Shown: in pieces, positions 1-6,858 of the stretch | Position numbering within the stretch: the first letter of the stretch is position 1 | How the letters are laid out: every line of letters begins with the position of its first letter | Source: Pseudorhodobacter sp. | GTDB lineage: Bacteria > Pseudomonadota > Alphaproteobacteria > Rhodobacterales > Rhodobacteraceae | Length of the DNA: 12,286 nt | NCBI GenBank assembly: GCA_024641255.1 | Contig: JAHEDL010000017.1 | Location: 1-12,286, forward strand | Direction of reading: 5' to 3' | Translations under genes and position numbers: made by a program | The notes under the pieces: generated by a model | Told to the model about the DNA's origin: nothing | Seen by the model: the letters and a program-made list of their open reading frames with translations, nothing else | Database searches by the model: none

Positions 1-154
1 GGTTTTCGCCCATCACCCAACGCAACGCTTCCAGCAGATTGGATTTACCGCAACCGTTCGGGCCAACCACACCGGTCAGCCCGTCGTGGATCACCAGATC
101 GGTGGGGTCCACAAAGCTTTTGAAGCCGTTCAGCCGCAGCTTGGTAAAGCGCAA
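1..154 (-). CDS. smc: Chromosome segregation ATPase SMC, N-terminal fragment (continues beyond the window)
   Basis: The 51 visible codons begin [15 protein letters not shown] and contain the ATP-binding Walker A loop GPNGCGKSN at about residues 33-41, followed by [12 protein letters not shown]. This is the typical N-terminus of bacterial SMC, the long coiled-coil ATPase that compacts and segregates the chromosome together with ScpA and ScpB. The start is a TTG at 154, chosen because the family begins at the MRF-like residues and because GAGGA lies 4 nt upstream of it. No in-frame ATG serves better. The remainder of the gene (coiled coils, hinge, signature motif and Walker B) lies outside the window, so integrity cannot be judged. 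A TTGACA box on the minus strand at 207-212 may belong to its promoter. Confidence 0.93.
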   Translation of the reverse strand, partial: MRFTKLRLNGFKSFVDPTDLVIHDGLTGVVGPNGCGKSNLLEALRWVMGEN

Positions 155-183
155 GGGGTCCTCGTGATTCCGCCAAGGCAGGC

Positions 184-212
184 AGTTTCGGCCCGCGCGC
201 CGCACGTGTCAA
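184..212 (-). promoter_or_regulatory. Candidate smc promoter
   Basis: On the minus strand TTGACA (212-207) is followed after 17 nt by GAAACT (189-184), upstream of the TTG start at 154. The -35 is a perfect consensus match. The -10 is weak, which is tolerated in Rhodobacter-type promoters. An alternative further upstream is TTGCAA with CAATAT 17 nt later. The gene-free stretch 155-368 holds nothing else I can identify. Confidence 0.35.
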
Positions 213-316
213 CGCAAGCCCCCATAATCTGGCGCGGTATTGCCGCTTATCCCCAAGATATTGCGGGCCCGACCAGTTTTTTGCAACCCATCGGCGAAAC
301 TGCGTCCGCAGCGCTG

Positions 317-344
317 TTGCCTTGCTGCCAAGTCGGGCTAGGCT
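317..344 (+). promoter_or_regulatory. Candidate promoter of the NAD(P)H-dependent FMN reductase gene
   Basis: TTGCCT (317-322) and TAGGCT (339-344) are separated by 16 nt. This would start transcription near 351, just ahead of the AAAAGGAG ribosome binding site at 356-363. The same TAGGCT -10 is seen ahead of rsfS and, as TAGGCC, ahead of leuB. The call rests on pattern only. Confidence 0.4.
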
Positions 345-368
345 GACGTTAAAGCAAAAGGAGCCCGG

Positions 369-911
369 ATGTCTGACCTGACCCTGCTTTCCATCAGCGG
401 CGCCCTGCGTGCCGCATCAACCAATCGGCTGTTGCTGGCCGAAGCCCGCCGCCTGTTTGGCCCTGCCACCCATGTTGAAGCCAACCTGCGCCTGCCGCTT
501 TATGACGGCGATATCGAAGCCGTCGGCATCCCGCCCGAAGTGCAGCTTCTGGCTGACCAGATCGACGCCGCCGATGCGGTGGTGATCTCGACCCCCGAAT
601 ATAACAAGGCGCTGTCGGGAGTGCTGAAAAACGCGCTGGATTGGGTAAGCCGCACCAAAGGCAGCCCGTGGCGGGATAAGCCGGTGGCGATTGTCTCTGC
701 CGCCGCAGGCCGCGCCGGCGGCGAACGGTCGCAGTTTTCGCTGCGGCTGTGCCTGACGCCGTTCCGGCCGCTGCTTTTGCCCGGCCCAGAGGTGTTCATT
801 GCCGATTCCGGCAACGCATTTGACGCTGACGGCCATCTAAAAGACGCCCGCAGCATCAAAGGGTTGCAAGAACTGATGAACGATCTGCGCCGCGCCGCCC
901 AGCCAGCCTAG
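369..911 (+). CDS. NADPH-dependent FMN reductase family protein (flavodoxin-like fold)
   Basis: This 180-residue protein matches the NADPH-dependent FMN reductase / ChrR-like quinone reductase family in length and motifs. The flavin phosphate-binding loop is at the N-terminus ([14 protein letters not shown], residues 10-23). The flavin-contacting PEYN lies at 76-79 and is followed by [13 protein letters not shown], the dimer-interface helix of this family. Members are cytosolic FMN enzymes that transfer two electrons from NAD(P)H to flavins, quinones, chromate or azo dyes; the physiological substrate here cannot be told. The ATG is preceded by AAAAGGAG with 5 nt spacing. The gene is a single unit, convergent with rppH, and the two stop codons share CTAG at 908-911. 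Its nearest neighbour upstream, smc, diverges from it. Confidence 0.9.
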   Translation: MSDLTLLSISGALRAASTNRLLLAEARRLFGPATHVEANLRLPLYDGDIEAVGIPPEVQLLADQIDAADAVVISTPEYNKALSGVLKNALDWVSRTKGSPWRDKPVAIVSAAAGRAGGERSQFSLRLCLTPFRPLLLPGPEVFIADSGNAFDADGHLKDARSIKGLQELMNDLRRAAQPA

Positions 912-1414
912 GCCAGATAGGCGCGAAAGCTGGCAACGACCTCTTCGTAAACCGCGCGCTTGAACGGCACGATCGACGCAATCATCTCATCCGCCCCGAT
1001 CCAGCGCCAATGGCTGAATTCGGGGTGGGAGGTGGCTATGTTCACCTGCGCGTCATCGCCCAAGAAGCGATACAGATACCACTTCTGCCGCTGGCCACGA
1101 AACTTGCCGCCCCAAACCTTGCCCAACAGATCGGGTGGCAGGTCATAGGTCACCCAATGATGGGTCTTGCCGACAAACTCGACCAGATCCGCCGTCACAC
1201 CGGTTTCTTCCCACAGCTCGCGCAGCGCGGCCTGACGCGGCTTTTCGCCGTCATCAATCCCGCCCTGCGGCATCTGCCAGGCCGCGACAGGGTTATCCAA
1301 CCGCTGTCCGGCAAAGATCAGACCTTCGGCGTTGATCAGCATCACGCCCACACAGGGACGATAGGGCAAAGTTTCAGGATCAATCATCAAAATCGGGCCG
1401 CAGCGTCGCGCCAC
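908..1414 (-). CDS. rppH: RNA pyrophosphohydrolase RppH (Nudix hydrolase)
   Basis: This 168-residue protein carries a perfect Nudix box (G-x5-E-x7-REUxEExGU) at residues 51-73, with catalytic glutamates at 66, 69 and 70. The YRPCVGVML start of the domain and the W-x-MPQGG entry to the box are typical of RppH. The enzyme removes pyrophosphate from 5'-triphosphorylated mRNA, giving a monophosphate end that is attacked by RNase E-type nucleases. The start is GTG at 1414, because AAGGAGG lies 4 nt upstream. The in-frame ATG at 1387 has no ribosome binding site. It is the last gene of the minus-strand gpmI-envC-ctpA-rppH run, 18 nt after ctpA, with the ribosome binding site filling that gap. The closest alternative would be an Ap4A hydrolase of the same subfamily; alphaproteobacterial members have been called either. 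Confidence 0.92.
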   Translation of the reverse strand: MARRCGPILMIDPETLPYRPCVGVMLINAEGLIFAGQRLDNPVAAWQMPQGGIDDGEKPRQAALRELWEETGVTADLVEFVGKTHHWVTYDLPPDLLGKVWGGKFRGQRQKWYLYRFLGDDAQVNIATSHPEFSHWRWIGADEMIASIVPFKRAVYEEVVASFRAYLA

Positions 1415-1432
1415 GGCCCCTCCTTCTTGGTG

Positions 1433-2779
1433 TTACGGCTTCGGCGCGACGGCATTCAGCCCGCGCAGAATGTCGACAGCATAAGCCAGTTGATAGTCTT
1501 CATCGCGCAGCTTGGCCGCTTCTTCGGTGCGGGCGCGTTCGTCTTCCAACTGCTTCTTCTCGTCTTCCGTCATCGAATCGTTGGTGATCGCGCCGCGCAG
1601 GCTGGCTTCGGTGCGCTGCTTGGTCGCCTCTTCTGCGGCCTGCGTTTCGGTTCCGGTTGCATTCGGGTCAACCACCGGCTGGTTCACCACGATATCTGGC
1701 ATCACCCCCAGCGACTGAATCGACCGGCCCGACGGCGTGTAATACCGCGCCGTGGTCAGACGCATCGCGCCTTCGCCTTTCAGCGGAATCAGCGTTTGCA
1801 CCGACCCTTTACCAAAGCTCTTGGTGCCAACCACAATCGCGCGACGGTGATCTTGCAGCGCGCCGGTCACGATTTCCGATGCCGAAGCCGACCCGCCGTT
1901 GATCAACACCACAATCGGCTTGCCCTGTGCCAGATCGCCCGGCGTTGCATTTTCACGCGAAGAATCGCCGGGGTTGCGGCCACGGGTCGAAACGATCTCG
2001 CCTTCTTCAAGGAACGCGTCAGAGGTCAGAATAGCTTGCGTCAACAGCCCGCCGGGGTTGTTGCGCAGGTCAATGACAAAGCCGTTGATCTTGTCCATGC
2101 CGCCAGCCTCTTCGACCAGCTTCTTGATACCCTCTTCCACACCCGGATAGGTCTGGTCGTTGAAGGTGGTGATCCGCAGCACCCCGGTCGACCCGACCAG
2201 ACGGCTTTTCACCGCAACCAGCTTGATGGTGTCACGGATGATCGAAACGTCAAACGGTTCGGCCACGCCTTCGCGCACCACCGTAATCACAATCTCCGAC
2301 CCGATCGGGCCGCGCATCTTGTCCACCGCTTCGTCAAGCGTCAGACCTTGCACGTTTTCGCCGTTGACTGCGGTGATAAAGTCACCGGTCTTGATCCCAG
2401 CCTTGTCGGCGGGGGTGCCATCCATCGGCGACACCACTTTGATGTAACCCTCTTCCATCGTCACTTCGATGCCAAGTCCACCAAACTCGCCGCGCGTCTG
2501 GGTGTTCATGTCGTCAAAGGCTTTCGCATCCAGATAGCTGGAATGCGGGTCAAGCGATGTCAGCATGCCGTTGATCGCGGCCTCGACCAGCTTCTTGCTG
2601 TCCACCTCTTCAACATATTGCGCGCGGATCCGTTCAAAAATGTCGCCAAACAGGTCAAGCTGTTCATAAACCGACGCATTCTTGGTGCTGTCCTGCGCAA
2701 TCAGCGGGCCTGCAACCTGCGTGGTCAAAAGACCACCGGCAATGGTGCCGCACAACGCGGCGATGATGATCTTCTTCAT
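1433..2779 (-). CDS. ctpA: Carboxy-terminal processing protease CtpA (S41 family)
   Basis: The product has 448 residues. A signal peptide or membrane anchor (MKKIIIAALCGTIAGGLLTT) is followed by an S41 N-terminal helical region with LTSLDPHSSYL, a PDZ domain at about 95-168 (FGGLGIEV, then AGIKTGDFITAVNG), and the protease core. By spacing with characterised C-terminal processing proteases, the Ser/Lys/Gln catalytic set is Ser299 in GSASASE, Lys324 in SFGKGS, and Gln328. It therefore looks active. These enzymes cleave periplasmic proteins near their C-termini and in several bacteria control murein hydrolases. The tail after about 375 is charged and rich in E/K/A/T. The start has AGGA 5 nt upstream, 7 nt after the EnvC-type gene. 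Placement next to an amidase activator fits a shared envelope role, but that link is inferred. Confidence 0.95.
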   Translation of the reverse strand: MKKIIIAALCGTIAGGLLTTQVAGPLIAQDSTKNASVYEQLDLFGDIFERIRAQYVEEVDSKKLVEAAINGMLTSLDPHSSYLDAKAFDDMNTQTRGEFGGLGIEVTMEEGYIKVVSPMDGTPADKAGIKTGDFITAVNGENVQGLTLDEAVDKMRGPIGSEIVITVVREGVAEPFDVSIIRDTIKLVAVKSRLVGSTGVLRITTFNDQTYPGVEEGIKKLVEEAGGMDKINGFVIDLRNNPGGLLTQAILTSDAFLEEGEIVSTRGRNPGDSSRENATPGDLAQGKPIVVLINGGSASASEIVTGALQDHRRAIVVGTKSFGKGSVQTLIPLKGEGAMRLTTARYYTPSGRSIQSLGVMPDIVVNQPVVDPNATGTETQAAEEATKQRTEASLRGAITNDSMTEDEKKQLEDERARTEEAAKLRDEDYQLAYAVDILRGLNAVAPKP

Positions 2780-2786
2780 AAAAGTC

Positions 2787-3902
2787 CTAGTCCCCTGCTT
2801 TGGCCGTTGCTGCGAACCACGGCATCGGGTCCACTGGCGTCGCGCCTTGCCTCAATTCCACGTAAAGCGTTTGCGTCTCGCGGTCACCACCCTCTTGTTT
2901 CGCTGGCGCAAGCAGGTCGGATGCCCCCAAGGTTTCCCCGCCCATCAAACCCAGCGCCGCACCTTTGGCAATGACTTCTCCAACTTCGCCATACACCCGA
3001 TCCAGCCCCGCCAGAACCAGAAGATAGCCGCCTCCGGGTTCGATGATCATCACGTTTCCGTAGTCCAGCAACGGCCCACGATAGCGGATCGTCGCGGCCC
3101 AAGGGCTGGTCACCAAAGCCGCGGGCCGGGTCGCAAGCGTCACTCCGGGCTTTGTCACCCCGCGCGCATCGGTTTCGCCGGGTTTCAGCAACAGCGTGCC
3201 CAGCGCTGGCAAATCCAGCCTGCCCATCTGTTCGGCAAAGGTCGACGCGCCGCTGTCATCCAGTGCAAGCCCCGCCGCAAACGCCTCCAGCGTATCCGCA
3301 GATTCCAACAGACCCTTCAACACCTCCGGGTCTTCGGTAAAGCGTTTCGGCAGCTTGGTGCGGTCCGACATTGCCTGCGACAATTCAGATCGCGCCGCCT
3401 GCGCCGCCGCCAGCCCCTTGCCCAGCGTATCACCCGCCGCCTTTTGCAGGCTGCGCAAGCCTTCCAACTCTTGCAACTGCGTCTTCAGATCGTTCACCTC
3501 GGCCTGCAAGGCTGGCGTCACATCGGCCAACATCATGCCCGACCGCACCGTGCCCAAAGGTCCGGTTGGGTGCAAAAGCAAAAGCGGCCCGGGTTCGGCA
3601 TCGATCCGGCTAAGCACCCCCAAAAGCTGCGCAATCCGGTCGCGTTTGGCCTGAAACTGCAGCGTCAGTTCGGTTTCGCGCAGTTCGGCCTGCCGCAACG
3701 CCTCGCGCAGCGCCGCAAGCCCCTGTTCATAGGCGCGAATGGTGCTGGTCAGCGCCGTAACCCGATCCTTGGCCGCCGACGCCTCTTGCAGCGCCGCCAC
3801 CGCTTGCTGCAAATCGGCGCTGGCTTGCGCCGCGTCTTCCGCCACGCCGCCCCATGCCGCCGAAGCGGTCAGCATCAGGCAAAGCGCAGCGGCCTTCATC
3901 AT
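2787..3902 (-). CDS. EnvC-type murein hydrolase activator (coiled coil plus degenerate LytM domain)
   Basis: The product has 371 residues: a Sec signal peptide (MMKAAALCLMLTASAAWG), a long Ala/Gln/Glu-rich coiled-coil region from about 22 to 180, and a C-terminal LytM/peptidase M23-like domain from about 245 to 365. The M23 fold is recognisable from YGNVMIIEPGGGYLLVLAGL at 281-300 and GEVIAKGAALGLMG. The zinc ligands are missing: the position after VMIIE is Pro rather than His, the usual HxH is replaced by VLAGL, and no H-x3-D precedes it. As in E. coli EnvC, this predicts a non-catalytic periplasmic activator of N-acetylmuramoyl-L-alanine amidases at the division site. The start overlaps the gpmI stop as ATGATGA, with ATG at 3902 or 3899, and no good ribosome binding site, so translation is probably coupled. 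The gpmI-envC adjacency is also found in E. coli. Confidence 0.87.
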   Translation of the reverse strand: MMKAAALCLMLTASAAWGGVAEDAAQASADLQQAVAALQEASAAKDRVTALTSTIRAYEQGLAALREALRQAELRETELTLQFQAKRDRIAQLLGVLSRIDAEPGPLLLLHPTGPLGTVRSGMMLADVTPALQAEVNDLKTQLQELEGLRSLQKAAGDTLGKGLAAAQAARSELSQAMSDRTKLPKRFTEDPEVLKGLLESADTLEAFAAGLALDDSGASTFAEQMGRLDLPALGTLLLKPGETDARGVTKPGVTLATRPAALVTSPWAATIRYRGPLLDYGNVMIIEPGGGYLLVLAGLDRVYGEVGEVIAKGAALGLMGGETLGASDLLAPAKQEGGDRETQTLYVELRQGATPVDPMPWFAATAKAGD

Positions 3903-5419
3903 GCCAGCATCAGGCTCCGCCCGGTCATTTCTTCGGGTTGCGGCACCCCCATCAGCGCCAGCACCGTCGGTGCCAAATCGGCCAATCGCCCGCCATCGCG
4001 CAACCGCGCGCCCTCAGGCCCACCCACCAGCACCACCGGCACCGGATTGGTGGTGTGCGAGGTATGCGGCCCGCCCGTCACCGGATCGATCATCATTTCA
4101 CAGTTGCCGTGGTCGGCGGTCACAATCATCGCGCCGCCCTTGGCCTGCAACGCCACCAACGCCCGGCCCAACCCGGCATCCACCGCCTCGCAGGCCTTGA
4201 TCGCGGCAGGCAAGCTGCCGGTATGCCCGACCATATCGGGGTTGGCAAAGTTGACCACGATCAGGTCATAGCCCTTTTCGATCGCCTCCACCAAATGATC
4301 CGCCACTTCGCCCGCCGACATTTCCGGCTGCAAATCATAGGTCGCCACCTTCGGCGATTTCGGCATCGCCCGGTCTTCGCGGTCAAACGGCACCTCGCGG
4401 CCTCCGTTCAAAAAGAATGTCACATGCGGGTATTTTTCGGTTTCTGCCAAACGAAACTGCGACAGCCCCTGCTTGGCCACCCATTCGCCCAAGGTATTGG
4501 AAATGCTGCGCTTTGGATAGGCGGTTGCCATAAACGCGTTATGCTCGGTGGAATATTCCACCATACCCAGCAGCGCACCCCACACCGGCCGCTTGCCTGT
4601 TTCAAACCCGACAAACCCCGGCGCCGCCAAAGCCGCCAGAATTTCCCGCGCCCGATCCGACCGGAAGTTCAGACAGAAAAAGCCGTCGCCATCCATGGCC
4701 CCAGCGTAATCGCCAATCACCGAAGGCGCCAAGAATTCATCGGTTTCGCCCTTGGCATAAGATGCCGCAACCGCCGCCGCCGCATCCACCGCAGGCGCGC
4801 CCTTGGCATTGACCATCGCCTCATAGGCGCGCTGCACCCGATCCCAGCGGTTGTCCCGATCCATCGCCCAATACCGCCCGATCACCGTGGCAATCGTAGC
4901 CCCAGCCGGCAGTTGCACCTGCAACGTCTCGATGAACTCTGCCGCCGAAGATGGCGCCACGTCACGGCCATCGGTGATCGCATGCAACGCCACCGGCACC
5001 CCATGCGCGGTAATCGCGCGGCAGGCCGCAATCACATGGCTTAGGTGGCCATGCACGCCGCCATCGGAAACCACCCCCATCAGGTGCGCGGTGCCGCCGC
5101 TGGCTTTCAGCTTGCCGACAAACGCCAGCAGGCTTTCGTTCTGCGCAAAAGACCCGTCCTCAATCGCCAGATCAATCGCGCCCAGATCCATCGCCACCAC
5201 CCGACCGGCGCCGATATTGGTATGCCCAACCTCTGAATTGCCCATCTGCCCGGTGGGCAAGCCCACATCCGGACCAAAGGTGGTCAGCGTTGAATGCGGG
5301 CAGCTTGCCCAAATATGATTGAAATTTGGCACATTGGCTTGCGCCGGGGCGCTCGCCGTCGGATCGGCGTTGATCCCCCAACCATCAAGAATGCACAGAA
5401 CAACGGGTTTGCGGGTCAT
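3899..5419 (-). CDS. gpmI: 2,3-bisphosphoglycerate-independent phosphoglycerate mutase
   Basis: At 506 residues this is full length for the family. It interconverts 3- and 2-phosphoglycerate in glycolysis and gluconeogenesis through a phosphoserine intermediate, using two manganese ions. Visible landmarks are the metal-binding LDGWG at 11-15, the catalytic Ser62 in GNSEVGHTNIGAGR, the substrate segments TDGRD and RDNRWDR, and the C-terminal metal motif TADHGN. The ATG at 5419 is chosen because AGGAAAGG lies 7 nt upstream, the protein then begins MTRKPVVLCILDGWG as family members do, and a promoter candidate lies at 5445-5473. A longer reading from 5461 would start upstream of the expected transcript. 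The stop overlaps the start of the EnvC-type gene. Confidence 0.96.
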   Translation of the reverse strand: MTRKPVVLCILDGWGINADPTASAPAQANVPNFNHIWASCPHSTLTTFGPDVGLPTGQMGNSEVGHTNIGAGRVVAMDLGAIDLAIEDGSFAQNESLLAFVGKLKASGGTAHLMGVVSDGGVHGHLSHVIAACRAITAHGVPVALHAITDGRDVAPSSAAEFIETLQVQLPAGATIATVIGRYWAMDRDNRWDRVQRAYEAMVNAKGAPAVDAAAAVAASYAKGETDEFLAPSVIGDYAGAMDGDGFFCLNFRSDRAREILAALAAPGFVGFETGKRPVWGALLGMVEYSTEHNAFMATAYPKRSISNTLGEWVAKQGLSQFRLAETEKYPHVTFFLNGGREVPFDREDRAMPKSPKVATYDLQPEMSAGEVADHLVEAIEKGYDLIVVNFANPDMVGHTGSLPAAIKACEAVDAGLGRALVALQAKGGAMIVTADHGNCEMMIDPVTGGPHTSHTTNPVPVVLVGGPEGARLRDGGRLADLAPTVLALMGVPQPEEMTGRSLMLA

Positions 5420-5444
5420 GATCGGGCCTTTCCTAGTTGCCCCG

Positions 5445-5473
5445 CTTCTACCGCCCACCAAAGATCAGAGCAA
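5445..5473 (-). promoter_or_regulatory. Candidate gpmI promoter
   Basis: On the minus strand TTGCTC (5473-5468) and TAGAAG (5450-5445) are exactly 17 nt apart. Transcription would start near 5438, immediately before the AGGAAAGG ribosome binding site at 5434-5427. This suggests that gpmI, the EnvC-type gene, ctpA and rppH can be transcribed apart from rsfS-rlmH. Confidence 0.45.
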
Positions 5474-5527
5474 CGCCCGCCTGCCTTTACAGCCCGTTTT
5501 CGCAAAATATCGTGGGGAAAACCCCGC

Positions 5528-5998
5528 TCAGGCGCGGTGATACGGGCCGCCGCCCAGAATCGTTGCCGCGCGATAGATCTGTTCGGCCAACATCACCCGC
5601 ACCAGCATATGCGGCCAAACCATCCGGCCAAAGCTTAGCGAAAATTCGGCCTTGGCGCGCAGGCTTGGGTCAATGCCATCGGCACCGCCGATCACAAACG
5701 CCACATCCTGCCGCCCGCCATCGCGCCATTTCGCCATTTGCTCGGCGAATTCGGGGCTGGACAGCACCCGCCCGCGTTCATCCAGCGTGGCAATCAGCGC
5801 GCCCGACGGAATTGCACGCTCCAGCAACACCGCCTCGGCGCTCATGCCAAGGTTCTTCTTGTCTTCAACCTCAAGCTCGGCAACCGGGCCAAGCCCCAAG
5901 GGCCGCCCGGTGCGGTCGAAACGCGTATAATAGTCGTCAACCAGGCTGCGCTCTGGCCCGGCGCGCAGACGCCCCACCGCACAGACATGCAGCCGCAA
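5528..5998 (-). CDS. rlmH: 23S rRNA (pseudouridine-1915 N3)-methyltransferase RlmH
   Basis: This 156-residue protein is the usual size for RlmH, a small SPOUT (knotted) methyltransferase. It methylates pseudouridine 1915 in helix 69 of 23S rRNA on the assembled 70S ribosome. Family landmarks are LDERG at 72-76, the SAM-binding IGGADG at 103-108, and the knot/C-terminal segment HMLVRVMLAEQIYRA at 130-144. The protein ends GGGPYHRA, where E. coli RlmH has HPYHRE, so the first His of that ending is Gly here. The start is TTG at 5998: GGAG (6010-6007) lies 8 nt upstream, inside the end of rsfS, and family members begin MRLH. No in-frame ATG is available near the N-terminus. rsfS ends 3 nt upstream, so the two are probably co-transcribed. 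The rsfS-rlmH pair is also adjacent in E. coli. Confidence 0.95.
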   Translation of the reverse strand: MRLHVCAVGRLRAGPERSLVDDYYTRFDRTGRPLGLGPVAELEVEDKKNLGMSAEAVLLERAIPSGALIATLDERGRVLSSPEFAEQMAKWRDGGRQDVAFVIGGADGIDPSLRAKAEFSLSFGRMVWPHMLVRVMLAEQIYRAATILGGGPYHRA

Positions 5999-6001
5999 GC
6001 C

Positions 6002-6460
6002 TTAGGCTCCGCGATGCGCGCTTCCCGGAAGCCACATCTTTTCAAGCTGATAGAACTCACGCACTTCGGGGCGGAACACATGGACAATCACGTCGCCGGT
6101 GTCGATCAACACCCAATCGCCGGTTTCCTTGCCTTCCATCTTGGCCGAAATGTGAAACTCTTGCTTCAACCGGTCAGCCAGCTTTTCCGAAATCGCCGCC
6201 ACTTGCCGCGACGACCGGCCAGAGCAGATGACCATGTAATCGGCCACGTCCGACCGGCCACGCAGGTCGATCTCGACGATGTCTTCGGCTTTGTCATCGT
6301 CAACCGATGCCAGCACAGCGGCCAGCAATTGTTCGGAAGTATACACCGGGTCAGCGGCACGCGCGCCGCGCGGTCCAACCGGAAGGCCGGTGGTAGGGTC
6401 AGAGTGCGACAGGACAAAGTCCTCCAAATAGCGCGCCGATGCGGCCCCGGCGTTGGGCAT
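6002..6460 (-). CDS. rsfS: Ribosomal silencing factor RsfS
   Basis: The conserved RsfS (DUF143/Iojap) domain covers the C-terminal 110 residues, with DDDKAEDIVEIDL, ADYMVICSGRSSRQVAAI, GDWVLIDTGDVIVHVF and REFYQLEKMW. The protein binds uL14 on the 50S subunit and blocks joining with 30S when nutrients are low. The start is uncertain. ATG at 6460 gives 152 residues with a roughly 40-residue extension but no ribosome binding site, and it lies where a strong promoter candidate would place the transcript 5' end. An alternative is the in-frame CTG at 6412 (136 residues), which has GGAGGA at 6425-6420 spaced 7 nt upstream. A still longer open reading to 6661 is unlikely because it runs through the promoter. 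It is the first gene of the rsfS-rlmH pair and diverges from the DUF3563-like gene. Confidence 0.93.
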   Translation of the reverse strand: MPNAGAASARYLEDFVLSHSDPTTGLPVGPRGARAADPVYTSEQLLAAVLASVDDDKAEDIVEIDLRGRSDVADYMVICSGRSSRQVAAISEKLADRLKQEFHISAKMEGKETGDWVLIDTGDVIVHVFRPEVREFYQLEKMWLPGSAHRGA

Positions 6461-6467
6461 GGACCCA

Positions 6468-6496
6468 AGCCTATCATTGCAAGGCAACAATCTCAA
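6468..6496 (-). promoter_or_regulatory. Candidate rsfS promoter
   Basis: On the minus strand TTGAGA (6496-6491) is followed after exactly 17 nt by TAGGCT (6473-6468). Transcription is expected to begin about 7 nt further on, near 6461. That is at the annotated-type ATG (6460), making that ATG effectively leaderless, or giving a leader of about 50 nt if the CTG at 6412 is used. Confidence 0.5.
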
Positions 6497-6597
6497 CGGC
6501 AGGGAAAGCGCGCGGATAGCGGCTAGCGCGACCTTTCGCAAGTCAGAATCGTTTTTAGCTATGCGCCGGACGCAAGGCGCGATCCCGTTTACCCCCC

Positions 6598-6626
6598 TTG
6601 GTAGAATTGCTGCGCCGCAGCATATT
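6598..6626 (+). promoter_or_regulatory. Candidate promoter of the DUF3563-like gene, with inverted repeat in the spacer
   Basis: TTGGTA (6598-6603) and CATATT (6621-6626) are 17 nt apart, and AGGAG at 6648-6652 follows. The spacer and first -10 bases contain TGCTGCG-C-CGCAGCA (6608-6622), a perfect inverted repeat of two 7-bp arms around one base. A CTTG...CATAT arrangement resembles heat-shock sigma (RpoH-type) promoters of alphaproteobacteria, but the housekeeping form is equally possible. Confidence 0.35.
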
Positions 6627-6659
6627 GGCGACAGGGAGGCGATTGATAGGAGTAAGACC

Positions 6660-6800
6660 ATGAGTTTTCTGAACCAACTTTTCCCCCGCCGTCAAAGCCG
6701 TCACGACCGTGAGATGGCCTATCTGAACGGTGCCGTCAGCCTGTATGATCTGGAATGCCGCGAGCGCGAAATCGCGCAGGGCAAATTTGCGCGCGACTAA
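6660..6800 (+). CDS. Small DUF3563-like protein
   Basis: This 46-residue ORF begins at ATG 6660, with AGGAG 7 nt upstream, and ends with TAA. The sequence starts MSFLNQLFPRRQSRHDREM and continues with YLNGAVSLYDLECREREIAQG. The C-terminal pattern, Tyr-Leu-x3-hydrophobic-Ser-x-x-Asp-Leu-Glu-x-R-x-R, resembles the DUF3563 family of very small proteobacterial proteins. A short amphipathic N-terminal segment is followed by a charged helix, with no signal peptide or membrane span. No function is established for the family that I can state. It stands alone between rsfS (divergent) and leuC. The good ribosome binding site, the codon use and the family resemblance together argue that it is a real gene. 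Confidence 0.78.
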   Translation: MSFLNQLFPRRQSRHDREMAYLNGAVSLYDLECREREIAQGKFARD

Positions 6801-6822
6801 GCCCGCATCCTCGGACACAGCC

Positions 6823-6851
6823 TTGCCTGAAATCACAGAAACGCGTATCAA
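6823..6851 (+). promoter_or_regulatory. Candidate leuC promoter
   Basis: TTGCCT (6823-6828) and TATCAA (6846-6851) are 17 nt apart, about 175 nt upstream of leuC. The predicted transcription start, about 6858, coincides with the ATG of a 28-codon ORF at 6859. No better promoter is seen between here and leuC. The call rests on pattern only. Confidence 0.35.
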
Positions 6852-6858
6852 GCGGCCC

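Noticed and set aside
247..255. TTATCCCCA resembling a DnaA box
   Set aside because: It is a single copy with a mismatch at a conserved position. No cluster, AT-rich element or origin-linked gene is nearby apart from smc.
1010..2974. 654-codon plus-strand open reading frame over rppH and ctpA, and similar long frames over gpmI and leuC
   Set aside because: These are antisense shadows of high-GC genes: they are rich in Arg/His/Pro/Gln, have no ribosome binding site or domain, and the opposite strand encodes clear family members.
5420..5461. Longer gpmI reading starting at 5461
   Set aside because: The extra 14 residues lie across the promoter candidate and the ribosome binding site. The ATG at 5419 has AGGAAAGG in place and gives the normal family N-terminus.
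5514..5525. GGGGAAAACCCC inverted repeat downstream of rlmH as a terminator
   Set aside because: The stem is only 4 bp and is not followed directly by a T-run on the minus strand, so it is too weak to call.
6461..6661. Extended rsfS reading to 6661 (219 residues)
   Set aside because: It would run through the rsfS promoter and the promoter of the divergent small gene, and the translated residues show no family similarity.
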